This document shows positions 1-7,927 of a stretch of DNA of 64,000 nt, one piece after another (position 1 is the first letter of the stretch; every line of letters starts with the position of its first letter). The notes below the pieces were generated by a model. It had not been told where the DNA came from and did not search any database. It saw only the letters and a list, made by a program, of their open reading frames with translations. Both the position numbers and the translations under genes were made by a program. Origin of the DNA: Chthoniobacter flavus (GTDB lineage Bacteria > Verrucomicrobiota > Verrucomicrobiia > Chthoniobacterales > Chthoniobacteraceae); assembly GCA_945861435.1 (NCBI GenBank), contig CAMAUX010000001.1:1-64000 (forward strand), written 5' to 3'.

Positions 1-1
1 G

Positions 2-91
2 GAAGAGGCAGCGGTGCTGCTCGCGCACCTTGGCCTTCATCTGCCCAAGCGATCCAAAATCGTCGAAAATGTAGTGGAGAAAAACCGCTGA
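2..91 (+). CDS. C-terminal end of an unidentified protein (partial at window edge)
   Basis: An open frame enters from the left edge and stops with TGA at 89-91, leaving 29 residues that end in KIVENVVEKNR. The tail is charged and helical in character and has no recognisable motif. It lies on the same strand as the chemosensory operon, 75 bp upstream of cheA. A small hairpin at 127-143 sits between them, so this is probably the last codons of a separate upstream gene. No function can be assigned. Confidence 0.35.
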   Translation, partial: EEAAVLLAHLGLHLPKRSKIVENVVEKNR

Positions 92-126
92 AAAACGCCG
101 CCAACCCGCATGGTTGCGTCATTGGC

Positions 127-143
127 TTCCGCAAACTGCGGAA
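127..143. repeat. Perfect 7-bp inverted repeat upstream of cheA
   Basis: TTCCGCA and TGCGGAA are perfect reverse complements separated by AAC, forming a tight hairpin between the upstream gene end and cheA. There is no T-run after it, so a classic intrinsic terminator is not supported. The core CCGCAAA...GCGG is close to the hairpin at 7748-7766 beyond the other end of the operon. The two may be copies of a small genomic palindromic repeat. Confidence 0.45.
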
Positions 144-166
144 CTTGGGTTAGGCATCGTTAGCTA

Positions 167-2533
167 GTGATGAAATGCCGGCCAATGCTATGGAACGCCC
201 AGTCGATCGAAGCGGCCTCCAGCTTCATTAGCCAACTCGCCGAGGAACTGGCTTTTGTCGTGCCCGACCGGGATTCCGGATTGCTCGCGATCAACGCCGT
301 GGCGTTGGATTTGGAATCTCTCGCGGAAGGCGATGCGCCCCCGGCTTTCCGGACCGCTGTCACTGCGCTTCGCGGCTGGATGGATGCCATTCTGGACGGA
401 CCGGTGGTTTTCACCTCCGAGATGATCACCCGTCTGAGCGAATGGCACGGCGTGGCTAGTGCGATGGTGGTTGCGATGTCCCAAGGCGCGGACCTGACAC
501 CGATTCCCGCAGAATGGTCGGCCGCTGCCGGAGGAGCATCTGCCGCCGCAGCAGAGGAGTCGGCTTCGGAAGAGGCCGTGGCAGATGCCGGCGCTCACGA
601 GACGACCATCGTCTTCTCGCCCGATTTCGCAAAGGACCGTGAACTGCTCACCGACTTTTCCAGCGAGGCGATCGAATTGCTGCAGACCGTCGAGAGAGGT
701 GTGTTGGTGCTGGAGGACAAGCCCAACGACAAGCCGACCATCAACGCCATTTTCCGCGCCTTCCATACCTTCAAGGGGGGCGCCGGTTTCCTGCGACTGC
801 CCACGCTCGGCGAGCTGGCCCACGAACTCGAGACGCTCCTCGATGCGGTGCGAAAGGACACACTGGCCGTCAACCGGGGGATCATTGATACCATTCTGGC
901 CGGTGCCGATGTCCTGAACGACTTCACGCAGAAGATCAGTCAGCAACTGGAAGGCGTTGGTGTCGGCACCCCCATCACGGTGCCCACGCACCACGTTCTC
1001 ATCCGCGTCCGTGCTGCGTTGGGAGGCGAGGTTGTTGTGAGCCCTGCCCCTGCCGCGGCTGCTCCAGCGCCCAAGGCCGCACCGGCACCTCAGCCGACGC
1101 CAGCCGCCCCAGCACCGAAAGCCGTGCCAGCGCCGCAAGCCGTGCCAGCGCCGAAGCCCGCCCCAGTTTCCCAAGCTGCGCCCGCGCCGCAAGCCGTGCC
1201 AGCGCCGAAGGCTGCTCCGGCCCCCCAAGCTGCTCCGGTTGTCCCAGTCGCGCCTGTGGCCAAGGCCGCTCCGGCCGCCGATCCTTCCGCCGATGCGCGT
1301 GCGCGTGATGCGGCAGGGGGCGGGTCCGTTTTCGTCAAGCTCGACATCAAGAAGCTCGATAGCTTGGTCAATTTGGTCGGTGAATTGGTGATCGCGCAGT
1401 CGATGGTGGTGGAAAACCCGGAGGTGCAGGGCATCAACAGCCTGCAACTGTCGCGTTCCCTGCGGCAGCTGAGCCGGGTCACCGCTGAACTGCAGCGCAA
1501 TGCCATGTCCCTCCGCATGGTGCCGGTGCGCGGTCTGTTTCAGAAGATGGCGCGTCTTGTCCGCGATCTTGGGATGAATCTGGGCAAGCAGGTGCAACTC
1601 TCGTTGGAAGGCGAAGACACCGAACTCGACCGCAACATCGTCGAGAAGATGGGCGACCCCCTCATCCACATGATCCGCAATTCAGTGGATCACGGATTGG
1701 AAAGCCCCGAGGAACGGATTGCGGCGGGGAAACCCGCACAGGGAACAGTCACCCTTTCGGCTGCACATCAGCGCGGCGGCATCGTCATCCGCATTCAGGA
1801 CGATGGTCGTGGTCTCCACACCGAGCGCATTCTGGCCAAGGGCATCGAGCGCGGTCTGGTGAAGCCGGGCGCCAGTCTGACCGAGTCGGAGATCCATGCG
1901 TTGATCCTGCTGCCCGGGTTCTCGACTGCGGAGACGATCACTGAACTCTCGGGACGCGGCGTGGGCATGGACGTCGTGCGCGGTAATATCGAGAACCTGC
2001 GCGGCAAGATCGAGATTCACTCCGTACCCGGGAAGGGCTCGACGTTCACCATTCTGCTGCCACTGACGCTGGCCATCATCGACGGCCTGCTCGTGGGCGT
2101 GGGCGGGGACCGTTACATCATCCCCACCCTGTCGGTGCGCGAATCGTTCCGGCCGCGGCCAGGGCAGGTCACCACTGTGCATGAGCGCGGAGAAATGGTT
2201 TCGGTCCGCGGCAAGCAGACTCCGCTGCTGAGGCTCGGCCGGTTTCTGGGCGGTAAAAGCAAGGCGCTCACTCCGACGGATGGCATCATCGTCGTCATTG
2301 AATCCGGCGACGCAGCGCGCGGCCTCCTCGTCGACGAATTGATCGGCAAACAGGAGGTGGTCATCAAGAGCCTTGGCCATGCTTTCGAGAACCAGAACCT
2401 GATCGCTGGCGGCGCCGTGCTCGGCGATGGCTGGGTCGGACTGATTCTCGATGTCGATACTCTGGTGAAGCTCCCCCTGGATCGTCCCAACGCCGCAGCT
2501 CATCCGATCAAGGAACTTGCCCATGACAACTAG
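167..2533 (+). CDS. cheA: Chemotaxis histidine kinase CheA
   Basis: 788-residue cytoplasmic histidine kinase that would phosphorylate the CheY- and CheB-type regulators encoded downstream. An N-terminal helical stretch (about 1-120) precedes an Hpt domain (about 150-260) whose AFHTFKGGAGFL motif places the phospho-acceptor at His200. A Pro/Ala-rich linker runs from about 290 to 385. Dimerisation and HATPase domains follow, with an N-box (IRNSVDHGLESPEE), a G1 box (DDGRGL) and a G2 region (SGRGVGMDVV). A CheW-like P5 domain closes the protein. No receiver domain is fused. Start codons compete at 167 (GTG), 170 (ATG) and 185 (ATG) and none has a clear Shine-Dalgarno. The 3' end overlaps cheW by 11 nt, indicating coupling. 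Confidence 0.95.
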   Translation: MMKCRPMLWNAQSIEAASSFISQLAEELAFVVPDRDSGLLAINAVALDLESLAEGDAPPAFRTAVTALRGWMDAILDGPVVFTSEMITRLSEWHGVASAMVVAMSQGADLTPIPAEWSAAAGGASAAAAEESASEEAVADAGAHETTIVFSPDFAKDRELLTDFSSEAIELLQTVERGVLVLEDKPNDKPTINAIFRAFHTFKGGAGFLRLPTLGELAHELETLLDAVRKDTLAVNRGIIDTILAGADVLNDFTQKISQQLEGVGVGTPITVPTHHVLIRVRAALGGEVVVSPAPAAAAPAPKAAPAPQPTPAAPAPKAVPAPQAVPAPKPAPVSQAAPAPQAVPAPKAAPAPQAAPVVPVAPVAKAAPAADPSADARARDAAGGGSVFVKLDIKKLDSLVNLVGELVIAQSMVVENPEVQGINSLQLSRSLRQLSRVTAELQRNAMSLRMVPVRGLFQKMARLVRDLGMNLGKQVQLSLEGEDTELDRNIVEKMGDPLIHMIRNSVDHGLESPEERIAAGKPAQGTVTLSAAHQRGGIVIRIQDDGRGLHTERILAKGIERGLVKPGASLTESEIHALILLPGFSTAETITELSGRGVGMDVVRGNIENLRGKIEIHSVPGKGSTFTILLPLTLAIIDGLLVGVGGDRYIIPTLSVRESFRPRPGQVTTVHERGEMVSVRGKQTPLLRLGRFLGGKSKALTPTDGIIVVIESGDAARGLLVDELIGKQEVVIKSLGHAFENQNLIAGGAVLGDGWVGLILDVDTLVKLPLDRPNAAAHPIKELAHDN

Positions 2534-3047
2534 ATCCAATGCGAACGCGAACGAAGGTGGTCTCGCTGGCCGCTACCTGACTTTCGGGCTGGGTGCCGAC
2601 TCTTACGGAGTGCCGGTGCTCAATGTGCGCGAAATCATCCGTCTGTGTCCGATCACCCCGGTGCCAAGGATGCCGTCCTATGTGAAGGGCGTGATCAACC
2701 TGCGCGGCACCGTGATCGCGGTGCTCGACCTGCGCGCGAAGTTCGAGATGCCCACCGTGGCCGGCGGCGACCGCACCTGCATCATCGTCCTGCAGTTTTC
2801 TTCCGCAAACGGGGACAGCACCCTGATGGGCGCGATCGTCGATGCGGTCGAGGAGGTGGTCCACATCGGTGCCGGCGAGATCGAGCCGACGCCGGACTTC
2901 GGTGAAGCGCTGGATACCCAGTACATGCTGGGAGTGGCGACCATCCGTGGCGGAGTGAAAACCCTTCTGAACATCGACCACATCTTCCGGCAGGAAGGCA
3001 GTCTCGTGATTCCCCCGCAATCCTCTTCGGCGCATCTCAAATCCTAA
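2523..3047 (+). CDS. cheW: Chemotaxis coupling protein CheW
   Basis: 174-residue CheW scaffold that links receptors to CheA. The ATG at 2523 is preferred over the upstream in-frame TTG at 2517, because an AAGGA element lies at 2510-2514 just upstream. The sequence shows the family pattern: a [12 protein letters not shown] strand, [15 protein letters not shown], then [11 protein letters not shown] and a [11 protein letters not shown] segment. Length is normal apart from a slightly long polar N-terminus. It overlaps the end of cheA and sits 11 nt before the receptor gene, as expected of an operon member. Confidence 0.95.
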   Translation: MTTRSNANANEGGLAGRYLTFGLGADSYGVPVLNVREIIRLCPITPVPRMPSYVKGVINLRGTVIAVLDLRAKFEMPTVAGGDRTCIIVLQFSSANGDSTLMGAIVDAVEEVVHIGAGEIEPTPDFGEALDTQYMLGVATIRGGVKTLLNIDHIFRQEGSLVIPPQSSSAHLKS

Positions 3048-3058
3048 CTAATCAAAGT

Positions 3059-4690
3059 ATGAAGAACTGGACTATTGGCAGCCGCATCATCGTCGGCTTC
3101 TCCACTCTGATCGTTCTCACAATGCTGCTTGGTGGGTCGGCGTTGTGGAGGCTGAACTCGACCAAGGACGCCTTGCACAACCTCGCGAAGAACAGCATGC
3201 CGAGCTTGGTGCTCATGGCGGAAATTATTGATGACGGGCAGGAGCAGATGCTCGCACAGCTCGACACGATCAACTCGGAGGATCCAGCAGCCATCGCAAA
3301 GGCGGACGCACTGGTGGATGAGAAGGACAAAAGCATCCAGGCGCATCTCGCGAGTTACAAGGAGCTGATCTCCGACGCCGAAGACCGCCAACTCTACGAG
3401 AAAATCGTGAGTGCTTACGCTGCAGTCACCGAGCTGCGTCCCAAACTCAAGGAGCTGCACCGGCAGGGCAACGCGGATGAGTACAAGAAGCTCTTCCTTC
3501 AAACCCAGATCACCAACTACGAGCACTTCTCCGAGGCCGCTTCGAAGGACTTCGCCTACAACGTGAAGCAGGGCGAGAAAGCGGGGCAGGACGGCGAGAC
3601 GCAGGCGAACGCCGGCTTGTTCTCGACGAAGATCATCATCGGAGTGGTGCTGGTAATCGCCCTGCTCATCGCCATCGCGATGATCCGCAGCATCAATTCC
3701 GCGCTCCGCGCCATTTCCACGAACCTCGAAGAAGGCTCGCTGCGGACTGCTTCCGCGGCCAAGCAGGTCCTGTCCGCCAGCCAGTCCCTCTCCACGGGCG
3801 CGACGGAGCAGGCCGCTGCCATCGAGGAGACCAGCGCTTCTCTTGAAGAGATGTCCACCATGATCCGGACCACCGCAGACAGCGCGCAGCAGGCGAAGGC
3901 CCTCGCCGCCGAAGCCCGCGGTGTGGCGGAGAACGGGACCAAGACGATGACGGAGATGAACCAGGCCATGACGGCCATCGATTCGTCCAGCGCCGAGGTG
4001 GCCAAGATCGTGAAGAACATCGACGAGATCGCCTTCCAGACGAACATTCTTGCCCTCAATGCGGCAGTCGAAGCCGCGCGCGCCGGCGAGGCCGGAGCGG
4101 GATTCGCCGTCGTCGCCGACGAGGTGCGCTCGCTCGCCCAGCGGAGTGCGGCAGCCGCCAAGGAAACCGCCGACAAGATCGAGGCCGCCATCTCCAACAG
4201 CCGCCGTGGAACCGAGTGCACGGCTCTGGTCGGCAAGGCGCTGCTCCAGATCTCCGAAAAGGTGTCAGCCACGGACGCGCTCGTCGGCAACATCGCCCGG
4301 GCCGCATCCGAGCAATCCCAAGGCATCTCGCAGATCGGCACGGCCATCAACCAGATGGAGACCGTGTCGCAGACGAACTCCGCGAGCGCAGAGCAGAGCG
4401 CCAGTTCCGCGCAGGAACTCGAGGCTCAAGCCGAGAACCTGAAGAACCAGGTGCTCAAGCTGGGCGCTCTGGTGGGCGCATCGACGGACCATACGGAAGA
4501 GAGGGATCACGAGATTCGGCTCGTTCAGACGCCGCAGGTGAAGAGGCCAGCCAGCGCGGCTCCGTCGTCGGCCGTGAAGTCGCCGGCCGCGCCCGCTCTG
4601 GGTGGAGGACGTCGGCGCGCTTTGGGCAATATTCCCATGCCCGAACCTGCGGATGATGGCTCGGACGACTCCGGCTTTCGCCGCTTCTAA
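3059..4690 (+). CDS. Methyl-accepting chemotaxis protein
   Basis: 543-residue transmembrane receptor. The first membrane segment lies at about residues 10-32, followed by a helical periplasmic domain of the four-helix-bundle type (about 33-187) and a second membrane segment at about 188-212. The cytoplasmic signalling domain contains the conserved hairpin tip ([20 protein letters not shown], then [20 protein letters not shown]). The C-terminus is a Pro/Ala-rich tail ending in RRF. It is the only receptor in the operon, so it probably supplies the input for this array. The ligand cannot be told from sequence. Confidence 0.93.
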   Translation: MKNWTIGSRIIVGFSTLIVLTMLLGGSALWRLNSTKDALHNLAKNSMPSLVLMAEIIDDGQEQMLAQLDTINSEDPAAIAKADALVDEKDKSIQAHLASYKELISDAEDRQLYEKIVSAYAAVTELRPKLKELHRQGNADEYKKLFLQTQITNYEHFSEAASKDFAYNVKQGEKAGQDGETQANAGLFSTKIIIGVVLVIALLIAIAMIRSINSALRAISTNLEEGSLRTASAAKQVLSASQSLSTGATEQAAAIEETSASLEEMSTMIRTTADSAQQAKALAAEARGVAENGTKTMTEMNQAMTAIDSSSAEVAKIVKNIDEIAFQTNILALNAAVEAARAGEAGAGFAVVADEVRSLAQRSAAAAKETADKIEAAISNSRRGTECTALVGKALLQISEKVSATDALVGNIARAASEQSQGISQIGTAINQMETVSQTNSASAEQSASSAQELEAQAENLKNQVLKLGALVGASTDHTEERDHEIRLVQTPQVKRPASAAPSSAVKSPAAPALGGGRRRALGNIPMPEPADDGSDDSGFRRF

Positions 4691-4721
4691 GCATGGCCAG
4701 CCACTCTTTTGATCGCTGCCG

Positions 4722-5561
4722 GTGAATCCGGCGACTCATGGTCTGACGGCGCATGCGTACAGGGCGTTGGTCTCTCTGATCTATGAGCACAGCCGCATCC
4801 AGATCGGTGCGGACAGGCAGTCGATGCTGCAGAACCGACTGCGGCGTCGCATCGGTGAGCTGGAATTGGAGAGCTTCGACGATTACGTCGCGCTCCTGTC
4901 TTCGCGGCGCGATCCCGACGAGCTCGACATGGTCGTGGATCTTGTCTCCACCAACCACACGCATTTCTATCGCGAGCCGGACCACTTCTCCTTCCTCTCC
5001 CAGCGCGTAATCCCGGAGTTGTTGCCGACGCTGATCTCGGCGAGCCGGCCGATGAATGTCTGGTCTGCCGCGGCGTCTTCCGGTGAGGAGTGTTACACCA
5101 TTGCGATGGTGCTCTCCGATGAGCTGGCCAAGTACCCGAGCCTTTCGTGGCGGATCATCGCCTCCGATATCTCCCGTAGCATTCTGGCTCGCGCCCAGCG
5201 GGGCGTCTATCGACTCGAAGACGTCGACCGCGTTCCCATGGAACAGTTGAAGCGCTACTTCGAGCGTGGGCACGGACGTTTTGAGGGCACCTGCCGGGTC
5301 CGTGCGGAGCTCCGCCAGAAGGTGCAGTTCGAGCGGATCAACCTCTTCCAGCCAGCTTACCCGGACATGGTTGCGCAGGACGTCATCTTCTGCCGCAACG
5401 TCATGATCTATTTCGATCTGCCGTCGCGCATCCTTTTGATCAAGCGCCTGTCCGAAATGCTGAGACCCGGGGGCTACCTCGTCATTGGGTGCTCGGAAAA
5501 TCTCGTCGGGATCCCCCATGCCCTGCAGGCTGTGCAGCAGGGTATTTACCGGAAAAGCTGA
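4722..5561 (+). CDS. cheR: Chemoreceptor glutamate methyltransferase CheR
   Basis: 279-residue SAM-dependent methyltransferase that would methylate receptor glutamates for adaptation. The N-terminal helical CheR domain carries a basic MLQNRLRRRI helix. The catalytic domain shows TNHTHFYREPDHF, the SAM-binding stretch NVWSAAASSGEECYTIAM and the motif VIFCRNVMIYFD. Translation appears to start at GTG 4722, since no ATG lies nearby in frame. The stop codon overlaps the cheB start in TGATG (5559-5563), implying translational coupling. Confidence 0.94.
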   Translation: MNPATHGLTAHAYRALVSLIYEHSRIQIGADRQSMLQNRLRRRIGELELESFDDYVALLSSRRDPDELDMVVDLVSTNHTHFYREPDHFSFLSQRVIPELLPTLISASRPMNVWSAAASSGEECYTIAMVLSDELAKYPSLSWRIIASDISRSILARAQRGVYRLEDVDRVPMEQLKRYFERGHGRFEGTCRVRAELRQKVQFERINLFQPAYPDMVAQDVIFCRNVMIYFDLPSRILLIKRLSEMLRPGGYLVIGCSENLVGIPHALQAVQQGIYRKS

Positions 5562-6628
5562 TGGCCGAAAAACGCATACGGGTGCTTGTGGTGGACGACT
5601 CGATGCTGGCCCGGCGCTCCATCACCGAGGCGCTCGCGCGGGACCCTGCCATCGAGGTCGTGGGAGTCGCACAGGATCCGTATGTGGCCCGGGAGCGGAT
5701 CCTCGAGTTGGATCCGGACGTGATCACGCTCGATCTGGAGATGCCGCGGATGGACGGCCTCACCTTTCTGAAAATCCTGCAGCAGCACCATCCGATCCCG
5801 GTGGTTGTGGTGAGTTCCCTGACGCAGACCGGATCCGTCATGGCGCTGGAGGCTCTGGCTGCGGGCGCAGTCGATGTCATCGGAAAACCCGACGGGAGCC
5901 AGGATATCGGGGAGTTGGCGCGAAAACTGGCGTTTCTCGTGAAGGCTGCGGCCCATTCCCAGCACTTCATGGAAGCGCCCAAGGCTGAGCCGGAAAAGCC
6001 CTTGGTCACGCGGGTGAGCGGGTCGAGTCTGGCGCGGAAGGTGATTGTGATCGGCGCATCCACCGGGGGCGTGGAAGCGCTCCGTTCCATCCTGCCGCGC
6101 CTGCCGGAGGGCCTGCCCCCGATCGTCATCGTCCAGCACATGCCGGCTCACTTCTCGCGCACCATGGCGGTGCGCCTGAACCAGCTCTGCCGCTTCCCAG
6201 TAAGTGAAGCAGAGGAGGGCCAGGTCCTTGAACCCAACAGCTGCCTGATCGCCCCGGGAGACTACCACCTGGCGCTGCACAATGGGCCAAGGGGCTACGT
6301 GGCGCATCTGACCCAAAGCCCGCCCGTGCACTACTGCAGACCCGCCGTGGACGTTCTCTTCCGGTCCGCAGCCCAGTCGGTGGGGAAGAACACGGTGGCC
6401 GCGCTTCTGACGGGCATGGGGGCCGACGGCGCGCGCGGTCTTCTCACGCTTCGTGCCGCGGGCGCGAGGACCTTTGCCCAGGACGAGGCGAGTTCCATCG
6501 TGTTTGGAATGCCGAAGGCGGCGATCGAACTCGGTGCCGCTGAGAAAATCGTATCGCTCCACGAGATGCCACAAGCGATCGTCAGCGCAGTCACGGAACG
6601 GCAGAGCACGAGACCCCAATCTTCTTGA
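5561..6628 (+). CDS. cheB: Protein-glutamate methylesterase CheB
   Basis: 355-residue response regulator/methylesterase that removes receptor methyl groups. The ATG at 5561 overlaps the cheR stop and follows a GGAAAAG element. The receiver domain has the acidic pair VVDDS near residue 12 and the phospho-acceptor Asp58 in LDLEMPRMDG. After a short linker, the esterase domain shows IGASTGGVEAL with the catalytic Ser, PAHFSRTMAVRLN with the catalytic His, and LLTGMGADGA with the catalytic Asp. All catalytic positions are present and the length is typical. Confidence 0.95.
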   Translation: MAEKRIRVLVVDDSMLARRSITEALARDPAIEVVGVAQDPYVARERILELDPDVITLDLEMPRMDGLTFLKILQQHHPIPVVVVSSLTQTGSVMALEALAAGAVDVIGKPDGSQDIGELARKLAFLVKAAAHSQHFMEAPKAEPEKPLVTRVSGSSLARKVIVIGASTGGVEALRSILPRLPEGLPPIVIVQHMPAHFSRTMAVRLNQLCRFPVSEAEEGQVLEPNSCLIAPGDYHLALHNGPRGYVAHLTQSPPVHYCRPAVDVLFRSAAQSVGKNTVAALLTGMGADGARGLLTLRAAGARTFAQDEASSIVFGMPKAAIELGAAEKIVSLHEMPQAIVSAVTERQSTRPQSS

Positions 6629-6633
6629 AGGCC

Positions 6634-7107
6634 ATGACCACCCCGTCGTTTGAACCCATCGTCCACGCGGCTGTGGATCAAGTCCTGCGGACACAGTTCC
6701 GGGAGACCGCGGTCGCCCTCGGTTCCACTCCCGAGATGCCCGTGGGACCCGGCGCGTGGCTGCACAGTTCCGTGGCAATCTTCGGGCAGCTTTCCAGCGA
6801 CGTCGTGCTTTCGGTTCCCGACGAATTGGCAGGGCACCTGGCGGCGCGGATGCTCTCGCTTCCAGACGGCACGCCGGTGGATGACAGCGACAAGCGCGAT
6901 CTCGCCGGCGAGATGTGCAACATGCTCGCGGGCCGCATCAGCGAGGCGTTCCACAGTGGAGGCCACTTTTACGACCTTGGCACGCCGACCGTCAGCCGCG
7001 AATTATCTACAGGCGCCGCCTCGCCCGAGCTTCTTTTTTCCGGCACGTGGCAATGCACCGGCCAGACCTTCTCCCTCGCCATCCACCTCAGGCCCACCCA
7101 AGCATGA
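6634..7107 (+). CDS. CheX/CheC-like CheY-phosphate phosphatase
   Basis: 157-residue protein resembling the CheC/CheX/FliY family, which dephosphorylates CheY-P. The diagnostic helix is DLAGEMCNMLAGRI, with the E-x-x-N pair that forms the active site. Only one such motif is present, as in CheX. The ATG at 6634 is chosen over an upstream TTG because the cheB stop lies at 6626-6628 and a GAAG element precedes the ATG. It ends in an ATGA overlap with the next gene, a CheY-like regulator, which fits an enzyme-substrate pair. Family assignment rests on this motif, the size and the context. Confidence 0.7.
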   Translation: MTTPSFEPIVHAAVDQVLRTQFRETAVALGSTPEMPVGPGAWLHSSVAIFGQLSSDVVLSVPDELAGHLAARMLSLPDGTPVDDSDKRDLAGEMCNMLAGRISEAFHSGGHFYDLGTPTVSRELSTGAASPELLFSGTWQCTGQTFSLAIHLRPTQA

Positions 7108-7523
7108 CTCCCAAGATTCTCAGTGTTGATGACAGCGGCCTTATCCGGAAGGCCGTGGCCCGCGCCTTTGCCAAATTCGAAACCATCATCATCCATGCGG
7201 AGAACGGCGAGATCGGCCTGCAGCAGGCGAGGGAACACCGGCCGGATCTCATCGTGCTCGACGTGAACATGCCCGTGATGGACGGGCTCGAGATGCTGCG
7301 GCAACTGCGCGCCGATCCAGCGCTGAAGCCCACGAAGGTCATCATGCTGACCGCCAATTCCAACCCCGAAACGGTGTCGTCGGTCGCCCGTCTCGGCGTG
7401 CGCGAATACGTCATCAAGCCTTTCGAAGAAGGAGATTTGGTAGCGAAGGCCGGCCGTCTCATCGGCTTGATTCCCAAGGCCACCGAAGACGCATCCACAC
7501 CGTCCACGCCGCCTCAGGCCTGA
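7104..7523 (+). CDS. CheY-like single-domain response regulator
   Basis: 139-residue receiver-only protein. It has the acidic pair SVDDS near residues 9-10, phospho-acceptor Asp53 in VLDVNMPVMDG, the conserved Thr in MLTAN and the Lys in VIKPFEEGDL. A Pro/Thr-rich tail of about 15 residues follows. It overlaps the upstream phosphatase gene in ATGA, so the two are coupled. As the last gene of the operon it is the natural output of CheA. Whether it acts on a flagellar motor or another target is unknown, because no flagellar or pilus genes are in the window. Confidence 0.92.
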   Translation: MTPKILSVDDSGLIRKAVARAFAKFETIIIHAENGEIGLQQAREHRPDLIVLDVNMPVMDGLEMLRQLRADPALKPTKVIMLTANSNPETVSSVARLGVREYVIKPFEEGDLVAKAGRLIGLIPKATEDASTPSTPPQA

Positions 7524-7747
7524 GTTTGCGAGGCGGGGTGGATGGTCCCGAATGGCGCTTATTATTGGGCGTCGTACATCACGGTGACACCCGGAAGGCC
7601 CATTCTCTGGGCGCGGCGCGGTCACCCTATTTCGCGATCCTCAATAAAGGGATCTGCCATGCCTCGATGGGGTGGCTCGGCCGCGAAACGGTCGATCTCA
7701 CCGTCAGCATGCCGGAGGCATGGGAGCCCATAGCCGGTCGGTGAACG

Positions 7748-7766
7748 CAATCCGCAAAGCGGATTG
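7748..7766. repeat. Perfect 8-bp inverted repeat
   Basis: CAATCCGC and GCGGATTG flank an AAA loop. It lies between converging operons and could stall or terminate transcription from either side, although no T-run follows. Its core resembles the hairpin upstream of cheA at 127-143. Confidence 0.5.
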
Positions 7767-7798
7767 AGGAAACCACCGGAACCCGTTTCCCTACGCGA

Positions 7799-7819
7799 CG
7801 CGCCCCGGCAGCGGGCGCG
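7799..7819. repeat. Perfect 7-bp GC-rich inverted repeat
   Basis: CGCGCCC and GGGCGCG flank a 7-nt loop. It is a strong GC stem between convergent operons and a possible bidirectional attenuation or terminator element. No U-tract is visible on either strand. Confidence 0.4.
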
Positions 7820-7927
7820 AGAAGGAGGACTATGGAGGAAAACTTGCTTGTCCCCATCGGCTCCGCTGTTTGCCGGCGTCTGCCTGTCGGCGTTGCCCCC
7901 CTCGAATACCGCGGCGAAGCCTCTCAT

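Larger units (their letters stand above)
7524..7927. other. Convergent intergenic region with two hairpins
   Basis: This 404-bp stretch separates the converging chemosensory operon (+) and helicase operon (-). It holds short open frames on both strands without recognisable motifs, and two perfect small hairpins (7748-7766 and 7799-7819). A good Shine-Dalgarno (AAGGAGG at 7822-7828) precedes an ATG at 7832, but the frame that follows runs antisense into the helicase gene and shows no protein-like features. No credible gene is seen. Confidence 0.5.

Noticed and set aside
1090-1518. Minus-strand Ala/Gly-rich frame inside cheA
   Set aside because: Antisense product of the Pro/Ala linker of CheA, which produces repetitive frames on both strands.
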